Assembly (NCBI GenBank): GCA_021325615.1
Contig: JAJPGU010000012.1
Location: forward strand, 1 to 64,000
Direction of reading: 5' to 3'
Source of the DNA: Nitrososphaerota archaeon
GTDB taxonomy: Archaea; Thermoproteota; Nitrososphaeria; Nitrososphaerales; Nitrosopumilaceae
Length of the DNA: 64,000 nucleotides
The position numbers and the translations under genes were made by a program. A model generated the notes under the pieces. That model did no database searches. It was not told the DNA's origin and saw nothing but the letters and a program-made list of their open reading frames with translations. Shown here piece by piece: positions 8,080 to 16,046 of this stretch (position 1 is its first letter; each line of letters begins with the position of its first letter).

Positions 8080-8390
8080 GGATGCATGAAATGTGGTGCC
8101 TTGTGATAAGGATGAAGCGCAATGACAACTTTAAGGGAAAGCGCCTCCACAACGTGGTGCTCGATATCCTCAAGAAAGAAAAGATATCAGGCGCAACGGT
8201 TTGGACAGGCGTCGCAGGGTACGGCAAGAGGGGCAAGTCAAACTTCCAAGTGGAAGGAATCTCGGTCAACATGCCTCTGATGATCGAGGTCATAGACGAA
8301 CTGCAGAAAATCGAGACAATTCTCCCAGAAATAAAGGAGGCAATTGGGGATAACGGCCTTGTGACCCTCCACAAGGTCGGAGTGGTCTAG
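8076..8390 (+). CDS. DUF190 family protein
   Basis: A 104-residue protein with the DUF190 pattern: GKRLHNVVLDILKKEKISGATVW, a glycine loop VAGYGKRGKS, and VIDELQKIETILPEIKE. The family has a ferredoxin-like, PII-like fold, and its genes are very often next to crcB, as here with a 4-bp ATGA overlap. A regulatory or accessory role in fluoride export is inferred from that context only. Confidence 0.85.
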   Translation: MRMHEMWCLVIRMKRNDNFKGKRLHNVVLDILKKEKISGATVWTGVAGYGKRGKSNFQVEGISVNMPLMIEVIDELQKIETILPEIKEAIGDNGLVTLHKVGVV

Positions 8391-8471
8391 GCAACGCCTG
8401 CCGTGCTGCAGCCAAAGTTTTCAGAGGGCCATCCACAAGATATTTTACTGGTCTGAATGACCGACAGGTAG

Positions 8472-9392
8472 TTGAACTCCGTCAACTATACGCTGCTTGG
8501 AGACGAATCAGTAGCAAAGGACCTTGGAAAGAAGGGAACGGCCACCGACCTTACGATATATGACAGAAAGGATGCGGGGGTGGTCAAGACCTGGACCATG
8601 CCAAACGGCTTTCCTGAAAAGATTCCGCCGCTGCTCCAGGCGATTAACATGGGCGAATACGTAATTTTTCATGTTTCCAAGCTTGACAAGTTTACAGGCG
8701 AGCAGATAGTGGCGCTTGACGTCCTCAAAAAGACAAGGGGGATAATTACCCACACCTATGATGTTGACAGGGACAAGCTGCTCACGATGATAAAGGGAAC
8801 GGTGGTGGAGCAGTACAAAATGGTGGATGTCGGCGACCTGAAAAAGGAGATGGACCTACTAGAGCCTGTCTCGCAGGAGGGGCCAGTCAGGATACCGATA
8901 GACCACTGCTTTGACGTAAAGGGAGTGGGCACTGTCATACTTGGCAAGGTTGCACAGGGCAAGGTTAAGGCATACGACAAGCTCAAGCTCCTGCCAAGGG
9001 GCGACGAGGTTCTGGTAAAATCGATCCAGATGCACGACGACCCGGTAGAAGAGGCGTCGTCACCTGCAAGGGTAGGCCTTGCAGTAAAAGGCGTAGTCTC
9101 AGACGACGTCCAAAGGGGCGACCATCTCTCGCTTGGGGAGGGAATCACGGTGGCCCAGGAAATTGCGCTTGACTATGTCCAAAACAAGTTCTTCAAGGAC
9201 AAGATAGCAGAGGGCCAGACATTCCTCGTAAACATAGGCCTCCAGACTAGGGCGGCCAAGATCACCTCGCTTAGCCCAATGAAGATCTCGCTGAACAAGC
9301 CAGCGGCCTTTGTCAAAAACGAGATATGCGTAATACTCAAACCCGAGTCGCAGACGATACGGATTGTTGGCAGCGGCCATATTGTAGGCTAG
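8472..9392 (+). CDS. SelB/EF-Tu-like protein without GTPase motifs
   Basis: A 306-residue protein from TTG 8472, supported by TATTTTACT 27 nt upstream. Residues 1-130 occupy the place of a translational GTPase G domain and keep a similar strand-helix rhythm (YTLLGDESVAKDLGKKGTATD). The Walker A GKT/S and NKxD motifs are absent (HVSKLDKF stands near the NKxD position). Residues 139-222 are an EF-Tu domain-2 barrel (IPIDHCFDVKGVGTVILGKV, VGLAVKGV...VQRGD) and 230-306 a domain-3-like barrel. It probably binds RNA, ribosome or tRNA without hydrolysing GTP. Its role is unknown. Confidence 0.75.
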   Translation: MNSVNYTLLGDESVAKDLGKKGTATDLTIYDRKDAGVVKTWTMPNGFPEKIPPLLQAINMGEYVIFHVSKLDKFTGEQIVALDVLKKTRGIITHTYDVDRDKLLTMIKGTVVEQYKMVDVGDLKKEMDLLEPVSQEGPVRIPIDHCFDVKGVGTVILGKVAQGKVKAYDKLKLLPRGDEVLVKSIQMHDDPVEEASSPARVGLAVKGVVSDDVQRGDHLSLGEGITVAQEIALDYVQNKFFKDKIAEGQTFLVNIGLQTRAAKITSLSPMKISLNKPAAFVKNEICVILKPESQTIRIVGSGHIVG

Positions 9393-9447
9393 TGCAGCCT
9401 CGTGGTAAATCCCTTGGACTAAAATAGCACGCGGTACACTGTCCTGC

Positions 9448-9573
9448 ATGGTATCCTTTGACACGGTTGCATTTGCCACGTGGTGCTCAATTACAGCTGT
9501 CTTTATCGCGGTTACCTCGCTTGTCTACAAAAGGATTGCAAGAAGAAGGTCAGATGGCGCACATCCACCTTGA
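9448..9573 (+). CDS. 41-residue single-pass membrane peptide
   Basis: ATG 9448 opens a 41-codon frame ending at TGA 9571. The peptide has one hydrophobic helix (about residues 7-27, ATWCSITAVFIAVTSLVY) and then a basic stretch KRIARRR, so the N-terminus probably faces out. ACTAAAATAG (9418-9427) lies 26 nt upstream, as expected for a leaderless transcript. The frame runs 20 nt into the DUF99 gene, whose ATG 9554 would then be reached by coupling. No family recognised. Confidence 0.5.
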   Translation: MVSFDTVAFATWCSITAVFIAVTSLVYKRIARRRSDGAHPP

Positions 9574-10126
9574 GAAGAAGGGCCTGCGGGGCCTTGCCGT
9601 CGCCGAGTCCTTCCGAGAGGGCGATATCACGTCAAGACTTGCAGGGGTTGTAATGAGGAGGGATCTTGTAATAGACGGCTTTGCCTTTGGCAGGGCTACC
9701 ATAGAAGGCGACGACGCGACTGATGCGGTCGTCTCGATGTTTATGGGGCTTGGCCGTCAGGACATAAGCTTCGTCCTGCTCTCGGGGCTTATAATCTCCA
9801 TGTACAATATAATCGACATCAAGAGGGTGTGGTCGGCACTGAAAATCCCGATAATTGGAGTCACATATGAAGAGTCCGAGGGCATAGAGGCCGCAATCAT
9901 GCACCACTTTCCCGACTCGCATCAAGAAAAGATTGAGAAATACAATCGCCTCGGCCCGAGGTCAAAGGTCTCACTTCATACCGGACAGGACCTCTTCCTG
10001 AGGGTTGAGGGATGCGACCTGGCTGAGGCAACGAAACTTCTTGACGCCTTTACATTGCAAGGTGCAGTTCCCGAACCGCTGAGGGTGGCCCAACTTCTTG
10101 CAAAGGCCAGGCTCGACAACCCTTGA
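9554..10126 (+). CDS. DUF99 (UPF0215) family protein
   Basis: About 190 residues from ATG 9554 (MAHIHLEKKGLRGLAVAESF). It carries the DUF99 pattern GLAVAESF, then VMRRDLVIDGFAFG, then LLSGLIISMYNIIDI and IPIIGVTYEE. Members resemble endonuclease-V-like folds in archaea, but no activity is established that I can cite. The longer upstream frame is not favoured because that DNA encodes the membrane peptide at 9448-9573. Confidence 0.8.
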   Translation: MAHIHLEKKGLRGLAVAESFREGDITSRLAGVVMRRDLVIDGFAFGRATIEGDDATDAVVSMFMGLGRQDISFVLLSGLIISMYNIIDIKRVWSALKIPIIGVTYEESEGIEAAIMHHFPDSHQEKIEKYNRLGPRSKVSLHTGQDLFLRVEGCDLAEATKLLDAFTLQGAVPEPLRVAQLLAKARLDNP

Positions 10127-10128
10127 AG

Positions 10129-10515
10129 TTACTTGCGCTCTTCCTTGGTGACCTGCCACTTGGATTGGCTGAGCCTGGAGGATGAGAACTCCACCTGGCC
10201 TATTATGCGGTCCCCCCTTCTTACCATGCCGTACTCGTTCCGTACGGTTTTCATTATGAACTGCCGGGTCTTGAATCCTCCCTCGATGACCTTTACCTTG
10301 AACCTGCGACTTGCCCTGGTGACAAGGTCACGTGCTGCCTTGGCATCGCCCATCCATGAGTACATCTCAAAGGCTCCAAAGTTCTTGGTCTCGATCTCGT
10401 GGCCGTAAAGCCTTGCCTCGAATTTCCAGCCCATCTTCCTTGCCTCCTCGTTCATCCAGTCTACCGCCTCCGCGCCGTGCCCCCTCTCTATGCCAAAGGA
10501 TTCCGAGTCTGCCAA
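10129..10515 (-). CDS. hypothetical protein, thaumarchaeal
   Basis: A 128-residue, charged, soluble protein from TTG 10515 (MADSESFGIERG...). It has an alternating helix-strand pattern (GAEAVDWMNEEARKMGWKFEARLYG, AARDLVTRASRRFKVKVIEGG, RQFIMKTVRN) and a lysine-rich tail. I do not recognise a family or catalytic motif. It is divergent from the Nre gene across an 83-nt AT-rich spacer and convergent with DUF99. Coding is supported by length and composition, function is open. Confidence 0.65.
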   Translation of the reverse strand: MADSESFGIERGHGAEAVDWMNEEARKMGWKFEARLYGHEIETKNFGAFEMYSWMGDAKAARDLVTRASRRFKVKVIEGGFKTRQFIMKTVRNEYGMVRRGDRIIGQVEFSSSRLSQSKWQVTKEERK

Positions 10516-10568
10516 GTGCTACCGATCTGCAACCTGTAGGTCATTCAATAAATAAGTTGCATGCTGGA

Positions 10569-10575
10569 TTTATTA
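10569..10575 (+). promoter_or_regulatory. TATA box deciding the Nre-gene start
   Basis: TTTATTA lies 27 nt before GTG 10599 and supports that start over the much longer open frame, which reads back through the divergent gene at 10129-10515. A second AT-rich element, AATAAATAA (10547-10555), could serve the divergent gene. Confidence 0.4.
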
Positions 10576-10598
10576 GCGCAGACCGCGCATGCATTCAA

Positions 10599-11759
10599 GT
10601 GGCAAGGACGGCGGCTGAAATCCGCAAGGCAATAGAGTCAAACTGGAACGACTATCTCTCAAGATATGCCAACCTTTTCTCATCAAACTACGTCGAGGGC
10701 TCAAGCCCGCCGTCGGTATTTGTGGGGACGTCCGGCTATCCAAAGGTGCTTGTGGGCCCTATGGTGCCCCCGGTCCACGGCAATACGGAGGTAATGGACA
10801 AGCCCGAGTCATGGGTGGGAAGGGGCCTTGAGGATATTGTAAACTACAGGCTCTCGCTTGTAAGGGGGATCCAGTCTGTAAGGGTGCAGGAACCCGGGGG
10901 GAGGTACATCGAAAACCTCCAGGACCTTGCCATGTCGACGCACTCGACAGATTCGGAAATAGAGTTTGTCAAGAACGCAAGGGCCCATTCTTTTGTTGAT
11001 TCTGAAGCCGCGCCATTTGGACCAGTCGGGGAGATAAAGACGGCCAGGTTCTCATCCTCTTCTTCCGACAGGAACATACAAAAATTCTATTATGACCGGG
11101 ACCTGACTGCCCAGAACGCAGTGCTTGAGTTGTACAACAGGGGCATCGAAGTAAGCAGAATACAAAAGTGCCTAAGCATAGGGATGTTTGGCAAGGCAAG
11201 AAGACTTGTCCCGACTCGCTGGAGCATAACTGCAACGGATGATATCATATCAAAATCCCTTGTCAGGGAAATCTTGACCCTTGGGGAGATTGACAGCTGC
11301 AGGGTGCACAGTTTTGAGCACCTTGGAAACCTTTATGCCGTGATACTTTTCCCGTCCCGGTGGATGTTTGAAATGCAGGAGGCGTGGTACGACCAAGAGG
11401 GAAACGTCGGCTTTGGCTCTGCATTTGAGGACGCAAACGGCCTTGCACAATATCCCGAGACTGCGGGTGCGCATTTTGCCTCACGGCTTGCCGTCGCAGA
11501 ACACCTTTTGAAAATAGGCTTCCAGGCAGGAGCCCTTGTCCTAAGGGAGATCAGGCCCGAATACGCAGTCCCTGTAGGTGTCTGGCAGGTACGCGAGGGA
11601 GTAAGGATGGCGCTAAGGCAGGAACCGGTAATCGTCCCGAGCTTTGGCGGTGGTCTTGACCTGGCGTGCAGGGCCCTTTCCGTGGACAAGAGGGAGTGGC
11701 TCGCAAGGAGCAGGATGAAGGACGCAAGGAAGCAGAAATCTATTAGGGACTACTTTTAA
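10599..11759 (+). CDS. Nre-family DNA repair protein with C-terminal PIP box
   Basis: 386 residues from GTG 10599. The body has conserved Nre blocks: PPSVFVGTSGYPKVLVGPMVPP, RLVPTRWSITATDD, and HSFEHLGNLYAVILFP with WMFEMQEAWY. The very end reads QKSIRDYF, which fits the PCNA-interacting peptide Q-x2-[ILM]-x2-[FY]-F/Y. Nre proteins are archaeal DNA-damage response proteins that bind PCNA through this tail. TTG 10557 is an alternative start giving a longer N-terminus, which I find less likely. The DinB polymerase nearby also ends in a PIP box. Confidence 0.85.
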   Translation: MARTAAEIRKAIESNWNDYLSRYANLFSSNYVEGSSPPSVFVGTSGYPKVLVGPMVPPVHGNTEVMDKPESWVGRGLEDIVNYRLSLVRGIQSVRVQEPGGRYIENLQDLAMSTHSTDSEIEFVKNARAHSFVDSEAAPFGPVGEIKTARFSSSSSDRNIQKFYYDRDLTAQNAVLELYNRGIEVSRIQKCLSIGMFGKARRLVPTRWSITATDDIISKSLVREILTLGEIDSCRVHSFEHLGNLYAVILFPSRWMFEMQEAWYDQEGNVGFGSAFEDANGLAQYPETAGAHFASRLAVAEHLLKIGFQAGALVLREIRPEYAVPVGVWQVREGVRMALRQEPVIVPSFGGGLDLACRALSVDKREWLARSRMKDARKQKSIRDYF

Positions 11760-11798
11760 TCAATACGATTTTTATTGAAGGCGTTTTGGTGTAGATCA

Positions 11799-12749
11799 TT
11801 GCAGAATAGAAGCGTGCTTATTGCAATTGCAATAATTGCGTCTCCGATAATGTTTGCACTGGCCGTATACCCAGACTCGTTCAGCCTTGGATGGAACCAG
11901 GGTAGAGGAGGGTTCCTTTTTGCACTCGCATTCATAGCGGCAGAGATCATTGGCCTCAAGCTTGAGATTCCAAAGCGGAGGCTTTATGCGGCGATCCCTC
12001 TCGCAGTCGCAGTTATCGCATACCTTGTTGGCCTCGAGTACGGCCTTAGGGAATACCTTGTTTCGATTGCCCCCCAGTTCCACGTCCTGCTCAAGGACTC
12101 GTGGACTTGGATGTGGGACTTTATCGTCATTGCAGCCTTCTTCATGGGAACGCTCACGATACTTTTCGGCAAGAGGTGGGTGCGAATCTCTCCTGCAGGC
12201 CCGATATATTCCGCAGGAACCGCGATAATTCTCTCCCTTGACGCGTTCTTCCCATATGACTCGCTTGGCCCGCTGCAGTATGTCGTCCCGTACCTTGTGA
12301 GGCTTGATGTTTTCCTCATAAACGTGTTCCACTTTGGAACGGCAACCGCTAGCGGAAACATCATGTTCCTCAACGGAGAACACGGCCCGTTTGCCCTTCA
12401 GGTATTCTGGCCTTCGGCAGGCGTCCACAGCATGATAATCTACTCGCTTGTAATGATGGCGTTCCTGCTGAAAATGAACATAAAGCGCAACAGGAAGGCG
12501 GCGTACTTTGCCATGGGGGTCATAGGCACCATCGGCGTAAACGTAATCAGGATTCTCTCGCTCTCGCTCTTTGTCCTGAAGGTCTCGACTGACGTGAACG
12601 AGTTCCAGTCATTCCACGGGATAGCAGGAGAGATAATGTTTCTGCCCTGGCTCTTTGTATTCCTACTCATCGTCACCTATGTGGAGACAAAAAGGCTGAA
12701 AAAGAGTGAACTTGAGGTTGCGGGGCATGGACTCGATAAGAATCAATAG
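11799..12749 (+). CDS. archaeosortase/exosortase family, thaumarchaeosortase-like
   Basis: About 316 residues with eight or so membrane helices. The expected catalytic triad positions can be aligned: WPSAGVHS (S206) where archaeosortases usually have a Cys-x-Gly motif, then R251 in VNVIRILSL, then H273 in SFHGIAGE. The usual nucleophilic Cys is therefore Ser here. The family removes or transfers C-terminal sorting signals, and PEFG-CTERM proteins occur at 3-311 and 51905-52477. I chose TTG 11799 because TTTTATT (about 11768-11774) is about 28 nt upstream; TTG 11775 is possible. It overlaps the HExxH gene by 23 bp. Confidence 0.8.
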   Translation: MQNRSVLIAIAIIASPIMFALAVYPDSFSLGWNQGRGGFLFALAFIAAEIIGLKLEIPKRRLYAAIPLAVAVIAYLVGLEYGLREYLVSIAPQFHVLLKDSWTWMWDFIVIAAFFMGTLTILFGKRWVRISPAGPIYSAGTAIILSLDAFFPYDSLGPLQYVVPYLVRLDVFLINVFHFGTATASGNIMFLNGEHGPFALQVFWPSAGVHSMIIYSLVMMAFLLKMNIKRNRKAAYFAMGVIGTIGVNVIRILSLSLFVLKVSTDVNEFQSFHGIAGEIMFLPWLFVFLLIVTYVETKRLKKSELEVAGHGLDKNQ

Positions 12750-13212
12750 GGACCTAAGCCCTGGCACCTATCGGATCGAGGACGTTTTTGCCGGCCTGAG
12801 GGATGCCGAGGTACTTCACAGCATTTTCGGATCAAGGACCGCAGTCGATGACGTTTTTTTCAACATAAAGCTTGAGGTGGATACAAACAAGCACTACATG
12901 CACGTGAAAAACGAGGACGCGACAATAGTGGTGTCGCTTGACCACCTGAAAAACTCTGACGAGCTGACTCTTTACCTTGACATTGTACACGAGCTTGTGC
13001 ACGTCAAGCAGCAGCGACAGGGCCTTGACCTGTATGACAAATCATACCCATATGTCGACAGACCCACCGAGATAGAAGCCTACGTAATTGCGGTGGAGGA
13101 GGCAAGAAGGCTTGGGCTGTCCCATGAAAGGATACTTGACTACCTGCAGGTGGATTGGATCACGCCAGACGAGCATAGGAGACTTGCAGGCCATGTCGGA
13201 ATCAAGCACTAG
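12727..13212 (+). CDS. putative zinc metallopeptidase-fold protein (HExxH)
   Basis: 161 residues from ATG 12727. HELVH (88-92) in LYLDIVHELVHVKQQ is a gluzincin-type zinc motif, and DRPTEIEAYVIAVEEA (about 111-126) supplies a downstream Glu as likely third ligand. No signal peptide or membrane segment is present, so it acts in the cytoplasm or at the inner face of the membrane. The start lies inside the 3' end of the archaeosortase gene, which suggests co-translation. Substrate unknown. Its stop overlaps the dinB stop in CTAG. Confidence 0.75.
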   Translation: MDSIRINRDLSPGTYRIEDVFAGLRDAEVLHSIFGSRTAVDDVFFNIKLEVDTNKHYMHVKNEDATIVVSLDHLKNSDELTLYLDIVHELVHVKQQRQGLDLYDKSYPYVDRPTEIEAYVIAVEEARRLGLSHERILDYLQVDWITPDEHRRLAGHVGIKH

Positions 13213-14312
13213 AAGAACCTCGTAATATCGGCCTGCCCGGAGGTCTCGATAAAATCTGCCACCTTTACCCCCAGCCTCCTTACCTGAAGGCGCTGGTCCG
13301 CTAGAAGCTCCCGGAGGAGCAGGAGCGCAGTTCTTTTCAACTCGTCAAGGTTTGCAGTGTGGTTCTTGAGGGTCCTGGACTTTGTCCTGCTTGAGAGGTC
13401 GTCCTGAACGAACTGGATGCCGATGGACTTGAAGACCAGGTCGTCCCGCACCACTGCCCGGTGCACGTCCTCGCACAGGGCCTCTAGGTCCCTTGACAGG
13501 TAGTCGTAGTCCTTCGAGTCCTGCTTGAGCGTCACTATTCTGCTGTACTGTACCGGATCACCCCGGGGTGAGACGGGAGACTCGTCTATTCCACGGGCCG
13601 CATTGTAAATGTAGGTGCCAGTCTTCCTTCCGAACATCCCGTTTAGCGCAAACACGTCAAGCCTCTTGAGGTCAGAAATGGTGGACATGCCGAGGTCGCG
13701 GAATATCTGTTCCGTCTTTGATCCTATGCCCGGAATCTCCTTTATCGGTAATGGGTCAAGGAAGGATGAGATGCCGTCGGGCGGCACCACCGTGAGGCCG
13801 TCAGGCTTTCTATACCCTGAGGCTATCTTTGCAACAAGCTTGTTTGCCGAGACTCCGACCGTGGATGAGAGCCTGACAGAGCTCCTGAGGGCGTTTTTTA
13901 GCTGCTGGGCAAGGTGGGAGGCGCTGGCGTAGTCGCCGCCGGTCCTTTTTGTAACGTCGAGGTACGCCTCGTCCCTTCCGACATACTCGAATACGTCTGC
14001 ATAGCCCCTTATTACCGCCATCGCAGAATCGGATACCTCGGAGTAGTAGTCAAAGTCAGTCGGCAGGAATACTGCATCATGGGAATCTGCAAGCCTCTTC
14101 TTTGCAAATTTGATGGGGATGCCGGACTTGACGCCGAACTTGCGGGCGTGGTAATTGGCGGTAGCCACGGCACCGCTGTCCCCTCCCCTGTCCGAGAAGA
14201 CGCACACCACTACAGGCTTTGCCCTCAATTCGGGTCTCCTCATCTCCTCGCACTGGGCGTAAAAATAATCAAAATCGATGTGAAACACTACCCTTGGGAT
14301 CACGAGTCTCAT
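13209..14312 (-). CDS. dinB: Y-family DNA polymerase IV (DinB/Dpo4)
   Basis: 367 residues from ATG 14312, aligned with the family N-terminus HIDFDYFYAQ, whose Asp is a metal ligand and whose Tyr-Phe region contains the steric gate. Other motifs are VATANYHARKFGVKSGIP, the second catalytic acidic pair in GRDEAYLDVT, a thumb helix-hairpin-helix IKEIPGIGSKTEQIFRDLG, and a little-finger domain. The last residues QADITRFF form a PCNA-interacting peptide. The enzyme performs translesion synthesis. The longer frame upstream to 14456 is not conserved-looking. Confidence 0.92.
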   Translation of the reverse strand: MRLVIPRVVFHIDFDYFYAQCEEMRRPELRAKPVVVCVFSDRGGDSGAVATANYHARKFGVKSGIPIKFAKKRLADSHDAVFLPTDFDYYSEVSDSAMAVIRGYADVFEYVGRDEAYLDVTKRTGGDYASASHLAQQLKNALRSSVRLSSTVGVSANKLVAKIASGYRKPDGLTVVPPDGISSFLDPLPIKEIPGIGSKTEQIFRDLGMSTISDLKRLDVFALNGMFGRKTGTYIYNAARGIDESPVSPRGDPVQYSRIVTLKQDSKDYDYLSRDLEALCEDVHRAVVRDDLVFKSIGIQFVQDDLSSRTKSRTLKNHTANLDELKRTALLLLRELLADQRLQVRRLGVKVADFIETSGQADITRFF

Positions 14313-14388
14313 CTTGGCCCGTTTGCTTATTATGTTTTGGAACATGGTGCAAAACACATCTAAATATCCTGCCTGCAGAGGAGGAAGC

Positions 14389-14634
14389 GTGGAGTACCCC
14401 GTTACTGTCGAAAAGGATGGAATCAAGCTAAGGACCGAGATGATGGATGTGGACAAGCTGTACTACTGCCTCTATCAGGAAAAGGTGATGCTGTTTTTCA
14501 AGGACAAGAACGATCTGTTGAACTGTTATGAAATCGAGGAGAAGGAAATCGTTGATGAGGTGAGACAGTCGCAGGCGCCAGACATTGACAGCATCCTTGA
14601 AAAATTTATCGAAAAAAAGAAACTCAACCATTAA
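14389..14634 (+). CDS. hypothetical 81-residue acidic protein
   Basis: From GTG 14389 (MEYPVTVEKDGIKLRTEM...), with TAAATAT (14361-14367) 25 nt upstream. The sequence predicts a small beta-rich domain (LYYCLYQEKVMLFFKDKNDLLNCYEI) and a C-terminal charged helix (DIDSILEKFIEKKK). No known family. It lies between the divergent dinB and alba, and shares the AT-rich promoter spacer upstream of alba. Confidence 0.65.
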   Translation: MEYPVTVEKDGIKLRTEMMDVDKLYYCLYQEKVMLFFKDKNDLLNCYEIEEKEIVDEVRQSQAPDIDSILEKFIEKKKLNH

Positions 14635-14658
14635 ATAAAACACTTTAAGACCTCCGTT

Positions 14659-14946
14659 GTGACAAGACCGCCCAACATTGTCTTCATCGGCAAGAAACCT
14701 ATTCTCACCTACGTTAACGCGACCCTCACGCTGCTTGCAAACGAGCCCACTGTCACAATCAAGGCCAGGGGGAAGAGCATAACCACGGCAGTGGACGTTT
14801 CACAGATGATAGTAAAGAGGATGAACGCAGTCGGTTACAAGGTCAGCGGCGTAAGGATATTCTCTGAAAGGATGGAATCAAAGGACGGAAAGGAGCGGAA
14901 TGTCTCCACAATTGAAGTAGACGTCTCAAAACCCGAAAATGTCTAG
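14659..14946 (+). CDS. albA: Alba chromatin protein
   Basis: 95 residues from GTG 14659, preceded by TTAAATAAAAC about 22-26 nt upstream. The sequence has the Alba core: VFIGKKPILTYVNATLTLL, then VTIKARGKSITTAVDVSQMIVKRM with the nucleic-acid binding Lys (IGKKP), and VRIFSERMESKDGKERNVSTIEV with the basic beta-hairpin. Alba dimers coat DNA and also bind RNA. The stop overlaps the next start by 8 bp. Confidence 0.93.
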   Translation: MTRPPNIVFIGKKPILTYVNATLTLLANEPTVTIKARGKSITTAVDVSQMIVKRMNAVGYKVSGVRIFSERMESKDGKERNVSTIEVDVSKPENV

Positions 14947-15172
14947 AAGGGCAAGGTACGGGGTTGTTGGAGCAGCATGCTGTGCCACAGTGATTCTCCT
15001 CTTCGTGGCGGGACATGGGGGTGCATGCGCGGTGCAGCGGTTTGGGATTGACCAGGACACGAAAAAATACGGGAGAAGCATGGATCCAGAGTTTTGTGCG
15101 GCCCTAAACGAGAGGATATCAAGCTATGATGCCAGTTGTGGGTCGCAACTAGAGACGGCCGACTGCGGCTAG
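14939..15172 (+). CDS. small membrane-anchored or secreted Cys-containing protein
   Basis: 77 residues. Residues 7-27 are a hydrophobic signal or anchor (YGVVGAACCATVILLFVAG). The rest is hydrophilic with Cys at about 53, 66 and 76, which could form disulfides outside the cell. It overlaps alba by 8 bp and its stop shares CTAG with the convergent LysE-type gene. No family recognised; coding is supported by the signal-like N-terminus and tight packing. Confidence 0.55.
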   Translation: MSRRARYGVVGAACCATVILLFVAGHGGACAVQRFGIDQDTKKYGRSMDPEFCAALNERISSYDASCGSQLETADCG

Positions 15173-15792
15173 TGTAATGAACTTGCAAGAAACTGGGACC
15201 CAAAGTAGACCATCACGCCTGCAAGCGCGATCATGAAGATCCTGTAATATCTTTCAGAAAGCACGGACCTTCCGCGCGCAGAGAGGAACCCGACTGTCCC
15301 AAGCCAAGCATAGTCCATCCAGATGTGGAAGCCAAACACTATGCCTATGCCGACAAGAGAATAGAGCGCAATCGCGTCGGATATCAACTTGAACCCTATT
15401 GAGAGCCACCACACAAGGAAGAAGGGGTTGAGGGCGCTCAGGGCAACGCCTGCTATCAGTGGCCCATGAGAGTGCCCGCCAGAAAGGGAACGTCTTGCAA
15501 GGGCCGACCTTATCTGCAGTATGGAAAATCCAAAGAGCGAGATGGCCCCAAGTATGGATATGAGGTGGCTGAATTGGGGGAAGGACCCCAAGGATACTGC
15601 GCCAACGCCTATTAGCACCACGAGGGGGCCCTCGACAATCGTATGTCCTAAAGCCATTCGTAACCCTGATTTCCAGCCTCCTTTTGCCCCGTAATACACG
15701 TTCGATGCAAAGAGCGGGCCTGGGGCCATCACGCCTGAAACTGAGACAGCAATCACGGTTGCCGCAAATTCAGGCAGTGTTGCTGCTGGCAT
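15169..15792 (-). CDS. LysE/RhtB-family amino-acid exporter
   Basis: 207 residues from ATG 15792 with about six membrane helices. Family signatures are the N-terminal VIAVSVSGVMAPGPLFASNVYYGAKGGWKSG, whose APGP motif is typical of LysE exporters, and later LSALNPFFLVWWLSIG. It probably exports an amino acid or a small related solute. The frame upstream of 15792 is not membrane-like and belongs to intergenic DNA next to the 82-residue hypothetical gene. Confidence 0.8.
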   Translation of the reverse strand: MPAATLPEFAATVIAVSVSGVMAPGPLFASNVYYGAKGGWKSGLRMALGHTIVEGPLVVLIGVGAVSLGSFPQFSHLISILGAISLFGFSILQIRSALARRSLSGGHSHGPLIAGVALSALNPFFLVWWLSIGFKLISDAIALYSLVGIGIVFGFHIWMDYAWLGTVGFLSARGRSVLSERYYRIFMIALAGVMVYFGSQFLASSLH

Positions 15793-15797
15793 CTTTA

Positions 15798-16046
15798 CTA
15801 GTACGCGAAAATTTTCGAGCCGGCTTCGAGCCTTCCCGAAAGGAACTTGAGCACCTCGTGGGCCTTGGCAATGTAGAAAAACTCGTCCTTCCCATCCTTT
15901 GATATGCCGAGACAATATCTCTTGGATGTCCTGTTTATGAACACAAGTTCCCCCGCAGACTCTACCCTTATCCCTTCGTCAGAATCAAGTACATCCAGAT
16001 GCCTTTCAAGGGAGGCATGTGGAATCTCGCGTTCTTGGTAGGTCAT
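15798..16046 (-). CDS. hypothetical 82-residue protein coupled to PAC2 gene
   Basis: A short soluble protein (MTYQEREIPHASLERHLDVL...) with a probable five-stranded beta fold (IRVESAGELVFINRTSKRYCLGISKD) and a C-terminal helix. Its start overlaps the PAC2 gene stop by 4 bp, so the two are probably translated together. No known domain. Confidence 0.65.
   Translation of the reverse strand: MTYQEREIPHASLERHLDVLDSDEGIRVESAGELVFINRTSKRYCLGISKDGKDEFFYIAKAHEVLKFLSGRLEAGSKIFAY

Noticed and set aside
6900-8150. 416-codon open frame on the minus strand across the cupredoxin and crcB genes
   Set aside because: It is antisense to two genes with clear family motifs, and its translation has no recognisable domain.
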